DNA of 64,000 bases from Aquimarina sp. AU474 (GTDB taxonomy: Bacteria; Bacteroidota; Bacteroidia; Flavobacteriales; Flavobacteriaceae). Under the pieces are notes generated by a model. The model had not been told where the DNA came from and made no database searches. It was given only the letters and a program-made list of their open reading frames with translations. Where the stretch lies: contig NZ_OMPE01000005.1 of NCBI RefSeq assembly GCF_900312815.1, forward strand, positions 1-64,000, given 5' to 3'. Both the position numbers and the translations under genes were made by a program. This document shows, piece after piece, positions 48,370 to 58,306 of the stretch. Positions within the stretch are counted from its first letter, which is position 1. Each line of letters starts with the position of its first letter.

Positions 48370-50181
48370 ATGACTTTAAGTAAACTCGATTACGGAATCA
48401 TCATATTTTTTTTCTTAACCACATTATTTATAGGCCTAATAGTATCCAAAAAATCAGGAAAAAGTGCTTCTGAGTATTTTTTATCAGGTCGTAACATGCC
48501 ATGGTGGTTATTAGGTTTCTCTATGGTTGCAACTACTTTCTCGACAGATACTCCCAATTTGGTTACAGATCTTGTACGACAAAAAGGAGTGGCAGGTAAT
48601 TGGGCTTGGTGGGCTTTTTTATTAACAGGTTTACTTACAGTTTTTATATATGCACGTCTATGGAGACGATCTAATGTGAATACAGACATGGAATTTTATG
48701 AACTTCGTTATTCCGGAAAACCAGCTCGTTTCTTACGAATTTTTCGATCTGTATACTTAGGTTTGATTTTTAATGTTTTAGCCATGTCTGGTATTACATT
48801 AGCTGCCATAAAGATTGGTCAAGTAATGCTAGGATTAAGCGCAATAGAAACTGTTGGATATGCCGCTGTAGTTACTGTAATATTTAGCGCATTAGGAGGG
48901 TTTAAAGGAGTAGTATATTCAGATTTCTTGCTTTTCTTTGTTGCTATGGCTGGAGCCATAGGCGCAGCATACTATTGTGTAAATTTACCCGAAGTTAACG
49001 GGTTACAAAATTTAATATCCCATCCCAATGTAGCCGATAAAATCTCATTACTTCCTGATTTCGGAAATAAAGAAGCGGTTATTACTTTACTATTTATACC
49101 ATTAGCAGTACAATGGTGGAGTTCATGGTATCCAGGATCAGAGCCTGGTGGTGGTGGATATGTAGCACAACGTATGCTTGCTGCAAAAAATGAGAACCAT
49201 GCTATCGGCGCCACATTCTTTTTCAACATTATGCATTATGCTCTGCGACCATGGCCATGGATATTAGTTGCACTTACATCATTAATAGTATTTCCAGATT
49301 TGGCAAGTATTCAAGAAGCTTTTCCAGATGTGACAGCAGATAAACTAGGGCATGATTTAGCTTATCCAGCAATGTTAACCAAGTTACCAAGTGGGCTTTT
49401 AGGAATTGTAGTAGCTTCTCTAATAGCTGCATATATGTCAAGTATTTCGACCCATTTAAATTGGGGAGCTTCTTACTTGGTTAATGATGTATATCGCCAA
49501 TTTATAAAGCCTAATGCCACCGAAAAAGAAATGGTAGGGTTTGGTCGATTATCGACCGTAGTACTAATGGCATTAAGTGTTTTGCTAGCATTAGCATTAA
49601 ATAATGCCGAACAAATATTTACATATATCATAATGTTTGGTTCGGGAACAGGGCTCATATTTATTCTTAGATGGTTTTGGTGGAGAATAAATGCATGGAG
49701 TGAAATCTCGGCTATGTTTTCTTCGGGAATTATATCCCTAATCATAACACAATCTGGAGTTAATGAAACTCTTTTTGGTACTAATGGTATTTTTCCTACC
49801 TGGTTTAGCATTCCATTTGTAGTTATTATAACCACATTTGTTTGGATCATTGTGACTTTTCTAACAAAACCTGATACAGACGAAAAACTTTTTAGTTTTT
49901 ATAAAAAATTACAACCAGGTGGACCCGGTTGGAAAGTAATTATTGATAAGGCTGATCAAAAAAATGTTGCTATTGTTACCGATAATAAAAAATGGGCTGT
50001 CCCCTCTGGGATATTAGCCATGTTATTAGGATGTTGCCTTGTATATGGAGCCCTGTTTACAACGGGTTATATGCTTTATGGAGAGGTTCAAAATGCCGCA
50101 ATTACAGGTGTAACAACATTGTTAGCAGGTTTTTTACTTAAAAGAGTTTGGAATAAAATAGGTAAAAATCTAATTGAATGA
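48370..50181 (+). CDS. Sodium/solute symporter (SSS family)
   Basis: A 603-residue inner-membrane transporter with about 14 hydrophobic helices. The early SGRNMPWWLLGFSMVATTFS stretch and GFKGVVYSDFL are typical of sodium:sugar symporters of the SSS family. Its place between the regulator and a NagX-like gene in a chitin locus suggests uptake of GlcNAc or chitobiose from the periplasm with sodium. It overlaps the next gene by four bases. The substrate is inferred from context. Confidence 0.9.
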   Translation: MTLSKLDYGIIIFFFLTTLFIGLIVSKKSGKSASEYFLSGRNMPWWLLGFSMVATTFSTDTPNLVTDLVRQKGVAGNWAWWAFLLTGLLTVFIYARLWRRSNVNTDMEFYELRYSGKPARFLRIFRSVYLGLIFNVLAMSGITLAAIKIGQVMLGLSAIETVGYAAVVTVIFSALGGFKGVVYSDFLLFFVAMAGAIGAAYYCVNLPEVNGLQNLISHPNVADKISLLPDFGNKEAVITLLFIPLAVQWWSSWYPGSEPGGGGYVAQRMLAAKNENHAIGATFFFNIMHYALRPWPWILVALTSLIVFPDLASIQEAFPDVTADKLGHDLAYPAMLTKLPSGLLGIVVASLIAAYMSSISTHLNWGASYLVNDVYRQFIKPNATEKEMVGFGRLSTVVLMALSVLLALALNNAEQIFTYIIMFGSGTGLIFILRWFWWRINAWSEISAMFSSGIISLIITQSGVNETLFGTNGIFPTWFSIPFVVIITTFVWIIVTFLTKPDTDEKLFSFYKKLQPGGPGWKVIIDKADQKNVAIVTDNKKWAVPSGILAMLLGCCLVYGALFTTGYMLYGEVQNAAITGVTTLLAGFLLKRVWNKIGKNLIE

Positions 50182-51272
50182 TTAATGCTAGGATAGCTTC
50201 TGTAGACTTTCTAAGAGGGCTTACTATTATTCTTATGATATTAGTCAATAACCCTGGCAGTTGGTCCTATGTATATGCTCCATTATTACATGCAAAATGG
50301 CATGGATTAACCTTTGCCGACCTTGTGTTCCCATTTTTCCTATACATAATAGGCATATCAATTGCATTAGTTTATAGAGAAAAGAGAATGGAGTTGGGCA
50401 TGTTTAAAAAAATATTGACTCGAAGTTTAAAACTTATTGTATTGGGCCTTTTTTTAAATGCTTTTCTACCGTATTTCCCTTTTTTCGAAAGTTTTAATAC
50501 ACTAAGAATACCAGGAGTATTACAGCGTATAGGAGTTGTTTTTTTTATAACTTCAATTTTATATATCATATGTAGTAAAGCCTATTTTATTACACTAATT
50601 ATAGCTAGTCTTATTCTTTATTGGGTATGGCTGGTCTTTGTACCTCTTCCGGATAATATAACTCCTACACTAGATAGGAGTACTCATAATTGGGCAAATT
50701 ATATTGATGTTCTTTTTTTAAAAGGGCATCTCTGGAAGCATGATTATGATCCGGAAGGAGTTTTAAGTACAATTCCTTCGATCGCAACCGCTTGCATTGG
50801 TTCGGTTATTGGAAGAATACTAATAAGTTATCGAAAAAATAAACATTTTATTCTTTTAACATTAGGAATTGCACTGCTCATAACTGGCTATATTTGGGAT
50901 TTTACTTTTCCGATTAACAAAGCTATTTGGACAAGTAGTTTCGTTCTTGTAACTGCTGGATACGCAACTATTGTATTAGCCTTTTTATATTATATACAGG
51001 ATGAAAAAAAAATACAGATAGGTAATATTATTAAAGCAGTAGGAGCCAATTCAATCCTCATATATTTCTTATCCATTTTTATAGCAAAATCTTTTTACCT
51101 CATTACTATAAAAGCAGAGACCAGCATACATCATTGGTTATTTGAAACATTTCTTGTATATGATTTTTTGAGCCTTAAATTCTCATCTTTTATCTATGCT
51201 ATACTAGTTGTGTGTTTTTATCTAATCGTAGCTTATTTATTACATAAAAAGAAGGTTTTTATCAAAGTGTGA
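50178..51272 (+). CDS. NagX-like membrane protein (heparan-alpha-glucosaminide acetyltransferase family)
   Basis: A 364-residue protein with about ten membrane helices. The opening ARIASVDFLRGLTIILMILVNN and the FADLVFPFFLYIIGISIALV segment are typical of the acyltransferase/NagX family related to the lysosomal glucosaminide N-acetyltransferase. NagX homologues recur in bacterial GlcNAc regulons and may move acetyl groups across the membrane to amino sugars. The gene starts within the stop of the symporter gene (ATGA), so the two are coupled. The exact reaction is not established. Confidence 0.85.
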   Translation: MINARIASVDFLRGLTIILMILVNNPGSWSYVYAPLLHAKWHGLTFADLVFPFFLYIIGISIALVYREKRMELGMFKKILTRSLKLIVLGLFLNAFLPYFPFFESFNTLRIPGVLQRIGVVFFITSILYIICSKAYFITLIIASLILYWVWLVFVPLPDNITPTLDRSTHNWANYIDVLFLKGHLWKHDYDPEGVLSTIPSIATACIGSVIGRILISYRKNKHFILLTLGIALLITGYIWDFTFPINKAIWTSSFVLVTAGYATIVLAFLYYIQDEKKIQIGNIIKAVGANSILIYFLSIFIAKSFYLITIKAETSIHHWLFETFLVYDFLSLKFSSFIYAILVVCFYLIVAYLLHKKKVFIKV

Positions 51273-51355
51273 TACCATACAATCTTTTACTTAACAAAGT
51301 AAATATTAAAAAATAGACATTTTTAAAATTGTTAAATCAATAAAACACAATACTT

Positions 51356-52534
51356 ATGACAACTCTTAAAAAAGGAATCTCACTCCTCCTTCTTATTAGT
51401 TTTTTTCTAATAGCTTGTCAGAAAAAACGAGAAAACAATAGTGTTAAAAAAGAAACTGTTAAAAACACCAACCTAACGAATAAGAAAATCATTGCCTATG
51501 TTACCGACTGGAACAAGGATCAATGGGGGTCCAATTTTGAACGAGCGAATCAAATAACACACATTAATTATGCTTTTGCCAATATTAAGGGTGGAGAAAT
51601 TGTAGAGGGTAAAGATACCGACTCATTACATATTAGCAAATTGAATGAATTAAAAGAAATAAATCCTAACCTCCAGACATTGATTTCTATAGGAGGTTGG
51701 ACTTGGTCTGGTAATTTTTCGGATGCAGTTTTAACAAATGCTTCAAGAGAGAAATTTGCAAATAGTACTATTCGTTTTTTACAAAAACATCAAATTAATG
51801 GAATAGATCTAGATTGGGAATATCCAGGACTTGAAGGAAACGGTAATGTACATCGACCTGAGGATAAAGAAAATTTCACATCTATTTTACGATTGATCAG
51901 AAAGAAAATGGATTCATTATCTCAACAAACTGAAGCGACTTATTTATTAACCATAGCCACTGGTGCGAGTCAAGATTATTTGGATCATACGAATATGAAA
52001 GAAGCACAGCAATATTTAGATTTTATAAATATAATGACCTATGATTTTTGCGGCGGATGGTCCAAAAAAACTGGACATCATGCCAATTTATATGCAGCCA
52101 AATCAGAACAAGCAGAGCAATCTGTAAGGAGTGCAGAAATAGCAGTACAACAACACATAAAAGCAGGAATACCGGTCCATAAAATTGTACTTGGAATTCC
52201 TTTTTATGGCAGATGGTGGAAAAGCGTGTTACCTACATCTAATGGTCAATATCAGTTTGTTCAAGGTAATTTATCTGGTTCGTATGATTATTACCAAATT
52301 ACGGATAGTCTAAAACAAAACAAATTTACCGCTTATTGGAATGATGAGACTAAAACACCTTACATATGGAGAAAAAAAGATTCTCTTTTTTTAACCTATG
52401 ATAATGCAAAATCAATACAGTATAAAACAAATTTTGTGAAAGAAAAAGAAATGGGAGGAATCATGTTTTGGCGACTAGAAGGCGATGATGGAACATTAAC
52501 AAAAACCATTTATAAAAACTTACTTATAGATTAA
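51356..52534 (+). CDS. GH18 chitinase lipoprotein
   Basis: A 392-residue single-domain lipoprotein (LLLISFFLIAC, Cys21). GH18 covers about 43-390: SIGGWTWSG is the substrate strand, NGIDLDWEYPG at 148-158 the catalytic strand with Asp153 and acid Glu155 (the first Asp of the DxxDxDxE motif is Asn148), and MTYDFCGGW and PFYGRWW line the cleft. It has no carbohydrate-binding module, so it probably acts on soluble oligomers at the cell surface or in the periplasm. It is the fourth GH18 catalytic module of the locus. Confidence 0.93.
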   Translation: MTTLKKGISLLLLISFFLIACQKKRENNSVKKETVKNTNLTNKKIIAYVTDWNKDQWGSNFERANQITHINYAFANIKGGEIVEGKDTDSLHISKLNELKEINPNLQTLISIGGWTWSGNFSDAVLTNASREKFANSTIRFLQKHQINGIDLDWEYPGLEGNGNVHRPEDKENFTSILRLIRKKMDSLSQQTEATYLLTIATGASQDYLDHTNMKEAQQYLDFINIMTYDFCGGWSKKTGHHANLYAAKSEQAEQSVRSAEIAVQQHIKAGIPVHKIVLGIPFYGRWWKSVLPTSNGQYQFVQGNLSGSYDYYQITDSLKQNKFTAYWNDETKTPYIWRKKDSLFLTYDNAKSIQYKTNFVKEKEMGGIMFWRLEGDDGTLTKTIYKNLLID

Positions 52535-52589
52535 GAAATCTATTTCAAACATTTTTTTTCAAAATAAAACTATTATAGAAAACAAAAAC

Positions 52590-53561
52590 ATGGTCTACAA
52601 AAAATTCGGAAAATTAGATTGGAAAATTAGTCAGGTAGGATATGGCATGTGGGGTATGGCAGGATGGTCAGAATCCGACGATATTACTTCAAATAAATCT
52701 CTTGATAAAGCTGTAGAATTAGGATGTAATTTTTTTGATACGGCTTGGGGTTATGCCGAAGGAAGAAGTGAAAGGATTTTAGCTGGAGTACTCAAAAGAC
52801 ATTCTGAAAAAAAACTGTACACTGCTACGAAAATCCCTCCAAAAATTGATCAATGGCCTCCTAGTAAATCTTCAACCTTGGAGGATATATATCCTTCAGA
52901 CCATATCATAGAATACACTGAAAAAAGTTTGATGAATTTAGGTGTTGAAACTATTGATTTACAACAATTTCATGTTTGGGAAGATAGTTGGGCAGATAAT
53001 GATGAGTGGAAAGAAGCCATTCTCAAATTAAAAAAAGAAGGAAAAGTTTCTGCATTTGGAATTAGCGCAAACCGCTGGGAACCTTCTAATTGTATAAAAG
53101 CCTTAGAAAGTGGATTGATTGATGCGGTACAAGTCATTTACAATATATTTGATCAATCTCCTGAAGATCAATTGTTTCCTTATTGCAAAAAAAATGATAT
53201 TGCTGTAATTGCAAGAGTACCTTTTGATGAAGGATCTCTTACAGGAAAACTATCATTACAATCTAAATGGGAACAAGGTGATTTTAGAAATATATATTTT
53301 GGACCAGAAAACCTGCCTCCCACCATTGAGCGTATTTCACAATTAAAAAAAGTGTTAGGAGAAGAGATGCCATTGGCCGAATTAGCATTACGATTTATCG
53401 CATCCAACCCAACTGTTAGCGCAATGATCCCAGGAATGAGGCAATTACGAAATGTAAAAGCTAATATGGCAATAAGTGATGGTCTTGGCTTATCAAAACA
53501 TTGGATATCAAACTTAAGAAATCATCGATGGGATAGGGTTCCTACCAATTGGTCTTGTTAA
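52590..53561 (+). CDS. Aldo/keto reductase
   Basis: A 323-residue TIM-barrel oxidoreductase. FFDTAWGYAEGRSE carries the catalytic Asp and Tyr, YTATKIPP the Lys, and LQQFHVW the His; the C-terminal IPGMRQLRNVKANM is the NADPH-binding region. Substrate is unknown. It sits in the plus-strand chitin segment between a GH18 gene and two other oxidoreductases, which suggests that the three handle an unusual amino-sugar derivative. Confidence 0.9.
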   Translation: MVYKKFGKLDWKISQVGYGMWGMAGWSESDDITSNKSLDKAVELGCNFFDTAWGYAEGRSERILAGVLKRHSEKKLYTATKIPPKIDQWPPSKSSTLEDIYPSDHIIEYTEKSLMNLGVETIDLQQFHVWEDSWADNDEWKEAILKLKKEGKVSAFGISANRWEPSNCIKALESGLIDAVQVIYNIFDQSPEDQLFPYCKKNDIAVIARVPFDEGSLTGKLSLQSKWEQGDFRNIYFGPENLPPTIERISQLKKVLGEEMPLAELALRFIASNPTVSAMIPGMRQLRNVKANMAISDGLGLSKHWISNLRNHRWDRVPTNWSC

Positions 53562-53628
53562 ACAGGTTTATACAATAATGTTACGTTTTATAGCTACGGC
53601 ACTTTTATCTAAAAAATAATACTAAACA

Positions 53629-54387
53629 ATGATTCTTAAAAACAAAGTATTTATCATAACAGGTGCTACCAGTGGTATGGGTAAATCTATAGCACTTCAA
53701 TTTGCCAAAGAAGGGGCTATTTTGGTTATCAATGGAAGAAATAATGAACGAGGCAATGAAGTTCTAGAGATACTACTTGGTAATAACAAAAAAGCTTTAT
53801 TTGTTCAGGGTGATGTTGGGAAACCAGCAATAAATGAAAAACTAGTAAAATGTGCATTAGAGACTTTTGGGCGATTAGATGGTATTATTGCTAATGCCGG
53901 AATACTGGGTTTGGGTAAAATCACTGATATTTCGATCAATGATTGGCAACATACTTTTGACACCAATTTTAATTCTTTTTTTTATCTAAGTAAGTTCGCT
54001 ATCCCCCATATAATCAAACAAAAAGGTGTTATTATTGCCAATGCATCTATTGCGGCATTCAAAAATTTCCCTAATCATCCAGCTTATTGTGCTTCAAAGG
54101 CAGCAATGGTTTCTTTGGTAAAACAAATGGCACTAGACTACGGGCCTAACATACGAGTTAATGCAATATGTCCTGGTCCTGTAGATACACCGTTAATTTG
54201 GGATTCGGCAAAAGCATTTGATCAACCGCGAGAAGCTGTAAATGCTGTTAAAGAATCCACACCATTACGACGTTTGGGGTCTCCAGAAGATATAGCTGAG
54301 CTAGCTGTATTTTTGGCTTCAGAAAAATCTTCATGGATGACAGGTTCGGCAATAACTATTGATGGAGGAATAATGGTTTCTCATTAA
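53629..54387 (+). CDS. Short-chain dehydrogenase/reductase
   Basis: A 252-residue classical SDR: TGATSGMG is the cofactor loop, NAGILG the structural motif, ASIAAF the catalytic Ser region, and YCASK the Tyr-Lys pair; the C-terminal WMTGSAITIDGG is also typical. The substrate is unknown. It is followed 27 bases later by a Gfo/Idh/MocA gene, so both probably act on one sugar or sugar acid. Confidence 0.93.
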   Translation: MILKNKVFIITGATSGMGKSIALQFAKEGAILVINGRNNERGNEVLEILLGNNKKALFVQGDVGKPAINEKLVKCALETFGRLDGIIANAGILGLGKITDISINDWQHTFDTNFNSFFYLSKFAIPHIIKQKGVIIANASIAAFKNFPNHPAYCASKAAMVSLVKQMALDYGPNIRVNAICPGPVDTPLIWDSAKAFDQPREAVNAVKESTPLRRLGSPEDIAELAVFLASEKSSWMTGSAITIDGGIMVSH

Positions 54388-54414
54388 AAGTCAAATTAAT
54401 ACCAAAAAAACATC

Positions 54415-55491
54415 ATGAAGGCAAAAAAAATAAAAGTCTTGGTAGTGGGATGTGGAAACATGGGAGCTTCTCATGCGAGAGCATATCATAAAATAGAAGA
54501 GTTCGCTATTGTCGGTCTTGTGAGTCGGAGTCCAGAAAGTCGTGAAAAATTATCACTAGAATTAGGCAGTTTACCCATGTTTAGTGATTTCGAAAATGCT
54601 TTGAAAATGACGCAACCAGATGTTGTTTCTATAAATACATATCCAGATACACATGCAGCATATGTACGTAAAAGTTTGCAAGCTGGTGCTCATGTTTTTG
54701 TAGAGAAACCTTTAGCCACAACACTAGAAGAAGCTAGTTCCTTAATAAAACTTGCTTTGCAAGAAAACAAAAAACTCGTTATCGGTTATATCCTAAGAGT
54801 GCATCCTGCATGGAAAAAGTTTAAAGAGCTTGCTCAAACATTAGGAAAACCATTAGTCATGCGTATGAATTTGAATCAACAAAGTTCTGGTACACAATGG
54901 AATACTCACAAAGAATTAATGAAAAGTGTATCTCCCATAGTAGATTGTGGTGTGCATTATACAGATATGATGTGTTTAATGACCCAGGCTAAACCTATAA
55001 CTGTATCTGCTATTGGTGCTAGACTATCAGAAGAGATCTCACCTAATATGTATAATTATGGCCAGTTACAAATACGATTTGATGATGATTCTGTTGGATG
55101 GTATGAGGCAGGATGGGGTCCGATGATTAGTGAGTCTGCATTTTTTATAAAAGATGTTTTTGGACCCAAAGGATCTGTATCCATGACCAATAAATCACAA
55201 GAAAAATCACAAAACATTGAAGGTCACACAAAAACAGAAGGTATCAAAATACATCATAGTGTATTAGATTCTAAAGGTGAATTTGCCTTTAGTGATGAGT
55301 TTATATATACTAATGATGAACCAAACCATGATGAATTATGCTTCTTGGAGCAAGAGTTTTTGTTAAAAACTATAACGACAAATATTGATTTAACAGATCA
55401 CATGAATAGCGTACTCGAGAGCATGAAAATTGTTTTTGCCGCGGATCAATCTCATAAACTGGGTAAAACAATAATGCTTAATACGAATTAG
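54415..55491 (+). CDS. Gfo/Idh/MocA-family oxidoreductase
   Basis: A 358-residue NAD(P)-dependent sugar oxidoreductase. VVGCGNMGASHARAYHKI at 10-27 is the Rossmann loop and FVEKPLATT holds the EKP motif. The C-terminal alpha/beta domain carries VDCGVHYTDMM, with the catalytic-type Asp-x-x-x-His. Such enzymes oxidise or epimerise sugars and inositols. Together with the SDR and the aldo/keto reductase it may degrade C1-oxidised GlcNAc produced by the monooxygenase encoded next; that is an inference from position. Confidence 0.92.
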   Translation: MKAKKIKVLVVGCGNMGASHARAYHKIEEFAIVGLVSRSPESREKLSLELGSLPMFSDFENALKMTQPDVVSINTYPDTHAAYVRKSLQAGAHVFVEKPLATTLEEASSLIKLALQENKKLVIGYILRVHPAWKKFKELAQTLGKPLVMRMNLNQQSSGTQWNTHKELMKSVSPIVDCGVHYTDMMCLMTQAKPITVSAIGARLSEEISPNMYNYGQLQIRFDDDSVGWYEAGWGPMISESAFFIKDVFGPKGSVSMTNKSQEKSQNIEGHTKTEGIKIHHSVLDSKGEFAFSDEFIYTNDEPNHDELCFLEQEFLLKTITTNIDLTDHMNSVLESMKIVFAADQSHKLGKTIMLNTN

Positions 55492-56056
55492 AAAATGTTA
55501 CATTAGATAACCAATAGAAAATTAATTCATATTTTTTTCTAAAAAAAAGGCATAAACACAAAATATTCAGTGTTTTACCTTATTCATTTTCAAGGTTTAT
55601 TCTTTTCAAAAAAGCATTTGGTAGGATTTTAAAAACATGATGTCTTCAAAACTATGCAGTTGGTCTAAATATTTTCTTTTTAGCAAAAGCGATGTTTAAA
55701 TTTATGCAACCATTAAAACACAAATCAACATGAACCGAAGCAATCTACTATTACCAAAAATTTCTATACCTATTTAATATTTTTCAAAATTACTTATTAA
55801 CCTATTCCATTTTTTATTACCACGTGCAGTAATAAATAATTGGTTAGAAAAATATTTCTACAATTATCCAACAAACAAAATAGGTTACCCGTATTCAGAG
55901 TCATTGTAAAGGATAGCGTATATCGATGTTATCCATTAGCTAGTGATCAATACATCTATTCTTGATCTACTACAGTAGATAAAAAAATTAAGCCTAAGAT
56001 TACTACTAAAAATCTCAGGTCGTTAATCCATTTATAACTTAAAACCATTTTCAATT
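55492..56056. other. 565-base intergenic region before the monooxygenase gene
   Basis: No gene or RNA is recognisable. The stretch is AT-rich. A short AAACAC/GTGTTT hairpin at 55554-55575 could be a weak terminator after the oxidoreductase genes. The length suggests an independent, regulated promoter for the monooxygenase gene, but I see no clear TAnnTTTG box. Confidence 0.4.
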
Positions 56057-57370
56057 ATGAAGAAAACTCTTAAATTTCTCGGATTTTTTCTTTTCTTATT
56101 GGGCATTGCTCAACCAGTATTCTCACACGGTACTGTTATTTATCCTCCTAGCAGGATTTACAATTGTTTCAACAATTCATCCACCCCCATTTGCACCCCT
56201 TGTGGCGGAGCAATTTATGAATGGAGGGGAGTTTTACAACCGGATACCAATTTCGGAAATCACCAGGCTTTAATTCCTGACGGCCAAATTGCCAGTGGTG
56301 GTAACGGTAGTGCAGTAGATTTTAGTTGTCTTGATGCACTAAGTAGTGATTGGCCAGCAACAACTGTTAATCATGGTTATATTGATGTGGAATGGACGAA
56401 TACCGCACCTCATAAAACTCAATATTATAAGGTTTACATTACTCAGTTAAATTGGGACCCTACAGAACCATTACGATGGAATGACCTAATCGAAATTGGT
56501 AGTGTAGGACAAGGGCCTCCAGCATCATCTACAATTATCAGATCTTTTATTCCTGATTCTTATGCCGGTAAAAGAGCTGCTTTAGTAAGTATATGGCAAA
56601 GAGATTACAGTGAGAGTCATGAAGCATTTTATTCTGTAAGTGATATAATAGTTGAAGGTGGTGGTGCTGGATGTACTACCGGTGATGCAATAAGTGCGAC
56701 TTTTACCAATAATACAGATTGTACATTACAGTATTATCAGAATAATTCTTTACAAGGGTCTGCCAATGCAGGAGGTTCTTATGCTACAACTGCTAAGGTG
56801 GGAAGCCAATGGGAAACCAGAAATCCATCAGGGGATCAAATAGGTAATTTTACTATTACTTGTAATCAAACAACCTATAACTCTACAGGACAATGTTCTG
56901 GAGGAGCTGGTTGTGCTGGTATAAGTGCTTGGTCTACCAATGCAACCTATGTTGCTGGTAATAAAGTCGTATACAATGAGGTAGAATATGAAGCCAAATG
57001 GTGGAATACAGGAAAAAACCCAGAACAAAACTCAGGTCAATGGGAAGTATGGAAAAATCTTGGATCATGTACCTCGAAGTCTAACATTACTAATGAAGCA
57101 TTCTATTCTGGAGAGTTAAATTTCGTTGTCTTCCCTAACCCAGCAAAAGATGTTCTTAATCTGGAGGTTTATAATCTGAAATCTTCATCTTCTATGATGA
57201 GTATTAAAGATATCAATGGAAGGACTTTAGAAACCATAATATTAAAATCACCTGAAGGAACAACTAAAATAAATCAAACAATAAAACTAAATCATCTGTC
57301 ACCAGGTATCTATTTTATGCATGTTACTACAGGAAATAAGACTCAGGTCCAAAAGATTTTCATAAAGTAA
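56057..57370 (+). CDS. AA10 lytic polysaccharide monooxygenase with CBM5/12 and T9SS sorting domain
   Basis: A 437-residue secreted copper enzyme. The signal peptide ends before His24 (FSHGTVIYPPSR), which becomes the N-terminal copper ligand; the second brace residue is His119 (NTAPHKTQYY). The catalytic domain covers 24-200. Residues about 205-280 form a small domain with two Cys that resembles a VHL beta-like fold. A CBM5/12 follows at 285-338 (AKWW at 313-316), then a T9SS type A sorting domain from about 355 (VVFPNPAKDVLNL) to the end. It cuts crystalline chitin by oxidation, opening it to the GH18 enzymes. A terminator follows. Confidence 0.95.
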   Translation: MKKTLKFLGFFLFLLGIAQPVFSHGTVIYPPSRIYNCFNNSSTPICTPCGGAIYEWRGVLQPDTNFGNHQALIPDGQIASGGNGSAVDFSCLDALSSDWPATTVNHGYIDVEWTNTAPHKTQYYKVYITQLNWDPTEPLRWNDLIEIGSVGQGPPASSTIIRSFIPDSYAGKRAALVSIWQRDYSESHEAFYSVSDIIVEGGGAGCTTGDAISATFTNNTDCTLQYYQNNSLQGSANAGGSYATTAKVGSQWETRNPSGDQIGNFTITCNQTTYNSTGQCSGGAGCAGISAWSTNATYVAGNKVVYNEVEYEAKWWNTGKNPEQNSGQWEVWKNLGSCTSKSNITNEAFYSGELNFVVFPNPAKDVLNLEVYNLKSSSSMMSIKDINGRTLETIILKSPEGTTKINQTIKLNHLSPGIYFMHVTTGNKTQVQKIFIK

Positions 57371-57407
57371 TGTAAAAAAAGAAATATTATTTTTTCATCT
57401 TATTTAC

Positions 57408-57444
57408 AAAAGGGTTGTCTAAAAAGATGTAGACAGCCCTTTTT
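57408..57444 (+). terminator. Terminator after the monooxygenase gene
   Basis: AAAAGGGTTGTCT pairs with AGACAGCCCTTTT (one G-U pair) around a 10-base loop, 37 bases past the stop codon, and ends in a T-run. It is a clear rho-independent terminator on the plus strand. Confidence 0.88.
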
Positions 57445-57522
57445 ATTATCAAGTTAAACGTTGAGCGATTAATATTTTTTTGAGCCTTAATTTTCGAGAA
57501 CGCTATAAATTAAATAAGTAAT

Positions 57523-57556
57523 AAAAAAAGCAAAACCATGAGGTTTTGCTTTTTTT
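57523..57556. terminator. Bidirectional terminator between converging genes
   Basis: A perfect 15-bp stem with an ATGA loop (GCAAAACC/GGTTTTGC flanked by seven A and seven T) lies 25 bases past the rhodanese stop on the minus strand. The symmetric A/T flanks let it work in both directions. It separates the chitin locus from the redox genes. Confidence 0.88.
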
Positions 57557-57581
57557 GATAACGTATAACGATTAAATTATT

Positions 57582-57980
57582 TTATTTAACGGTTTTCTTG
57601 CCTTTAAACTTCCATTCGGTAATACCACCATCTAAATCATAAATCTTAGTAAAGCCAGCTTTTTTCATATAAGCAGAACATTTCCCGCTTCTACCGCCTC
57701 GGCCACAATACACGGCAACAGGTTTTGATTTATCAACCTTAGCTATTAATGTTTCAAAATTTTCATTTCTGAAATCTATATTAATTGCGCTATCTATATG
57801 ACCTTCTTGATACTCACTAGGAGTTCTTACATCTACTAATTGAACTTCTCCCAATTTTAATAAAGAATCCATTTCTTCAACAGTAATCAACTCAACTGTT
57901 GTTGTATCATCCGAGGAATTTTTACAACTTAATATTGTTAAAACGAAAAGTGACGATAATAAGAACGATTTAATACTCAT
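57582..57980 (-). CDS. Rhodanese-domain lipoprotein
   Basis: A 132-residue single rhodanese domain with a lipoprotein signal (FVLTILSC). The active loop is YCGRGGRSGKC with the catalytic Cys first, and VDVRTPSEYQEGHI precedes it. It would sit at the periplasmic face of a membrane and carry or transfer sulfane sulfur. It is 11 bases downstream of a cytoplasmic rhodanese gene on the same strand, so the two form an inner/outer pair. Substrate unknown. Confidence 0.92.
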   Translation of the reverse strand: MSIKSFLLSSLFVLTILSCKNSSDDTTTVELITVEEMDSLLKLGEVQLVDVRTPSEYQEGHIDSAINIDFRNENFETLIAKVDKSKPVAVYCGRGGRSGKCSAYMKKAGFTKIYDLDGGITEWKFKGKKTVK

Positions 57981-57991
57981 ATATTCTTTTG

Positions 57992-58306
57992 TTATTCTTC
58001 GATTTCACCATCCCAGTTCATAAAACCTCCTATTAAGTTATAAGTAGTTTCAAAACCCATTTGCCCCATTAATGTACAGGCTTGTGCACTACGCGCTCCA
58101 GAACGACAATATACATAGTAATTTTTGGATTTATCTAATTTCTCAATTTCATCCAAAAAACCTTGTCCTTGTCTAATGTCTATATTAAGCATATTAGGTA
58201 TAAAACCGTCTTCTACTTCTTCTTCGCTTCGAACGTCTAAAATTACCGCTTCGCTATCTTTAGAAATTAACTCTTGCCATTTGTCTTGTGTGATGTCTTC
58301 TGCCAT
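57992..58306 (-). CDS. Cytoplasmic rhodanese-like protein
   Basis: A 104-residue single rhodanese domain without signal. LDVRSEEEVEDGFIPNMLNIDI and the active loop YCRSGARSAQ (catalytic Cys) are intact. It resembles GlpE/YgaP-type sulfur transferases. It lies between the lipoprotein rhodanese and a thioredoxin-fold gene on the same strand. Confidence 0.92.
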   Translation of the reverse strand: MAEDITQDKWQELISKDSEAVILDVRSEEEVEDGFIPNMLNIDIRQGQGFLDEIEKLDKSKNYYVYCRSGARSAQACTLMGQMGFETTYNLIGGFMNWDGEIEE

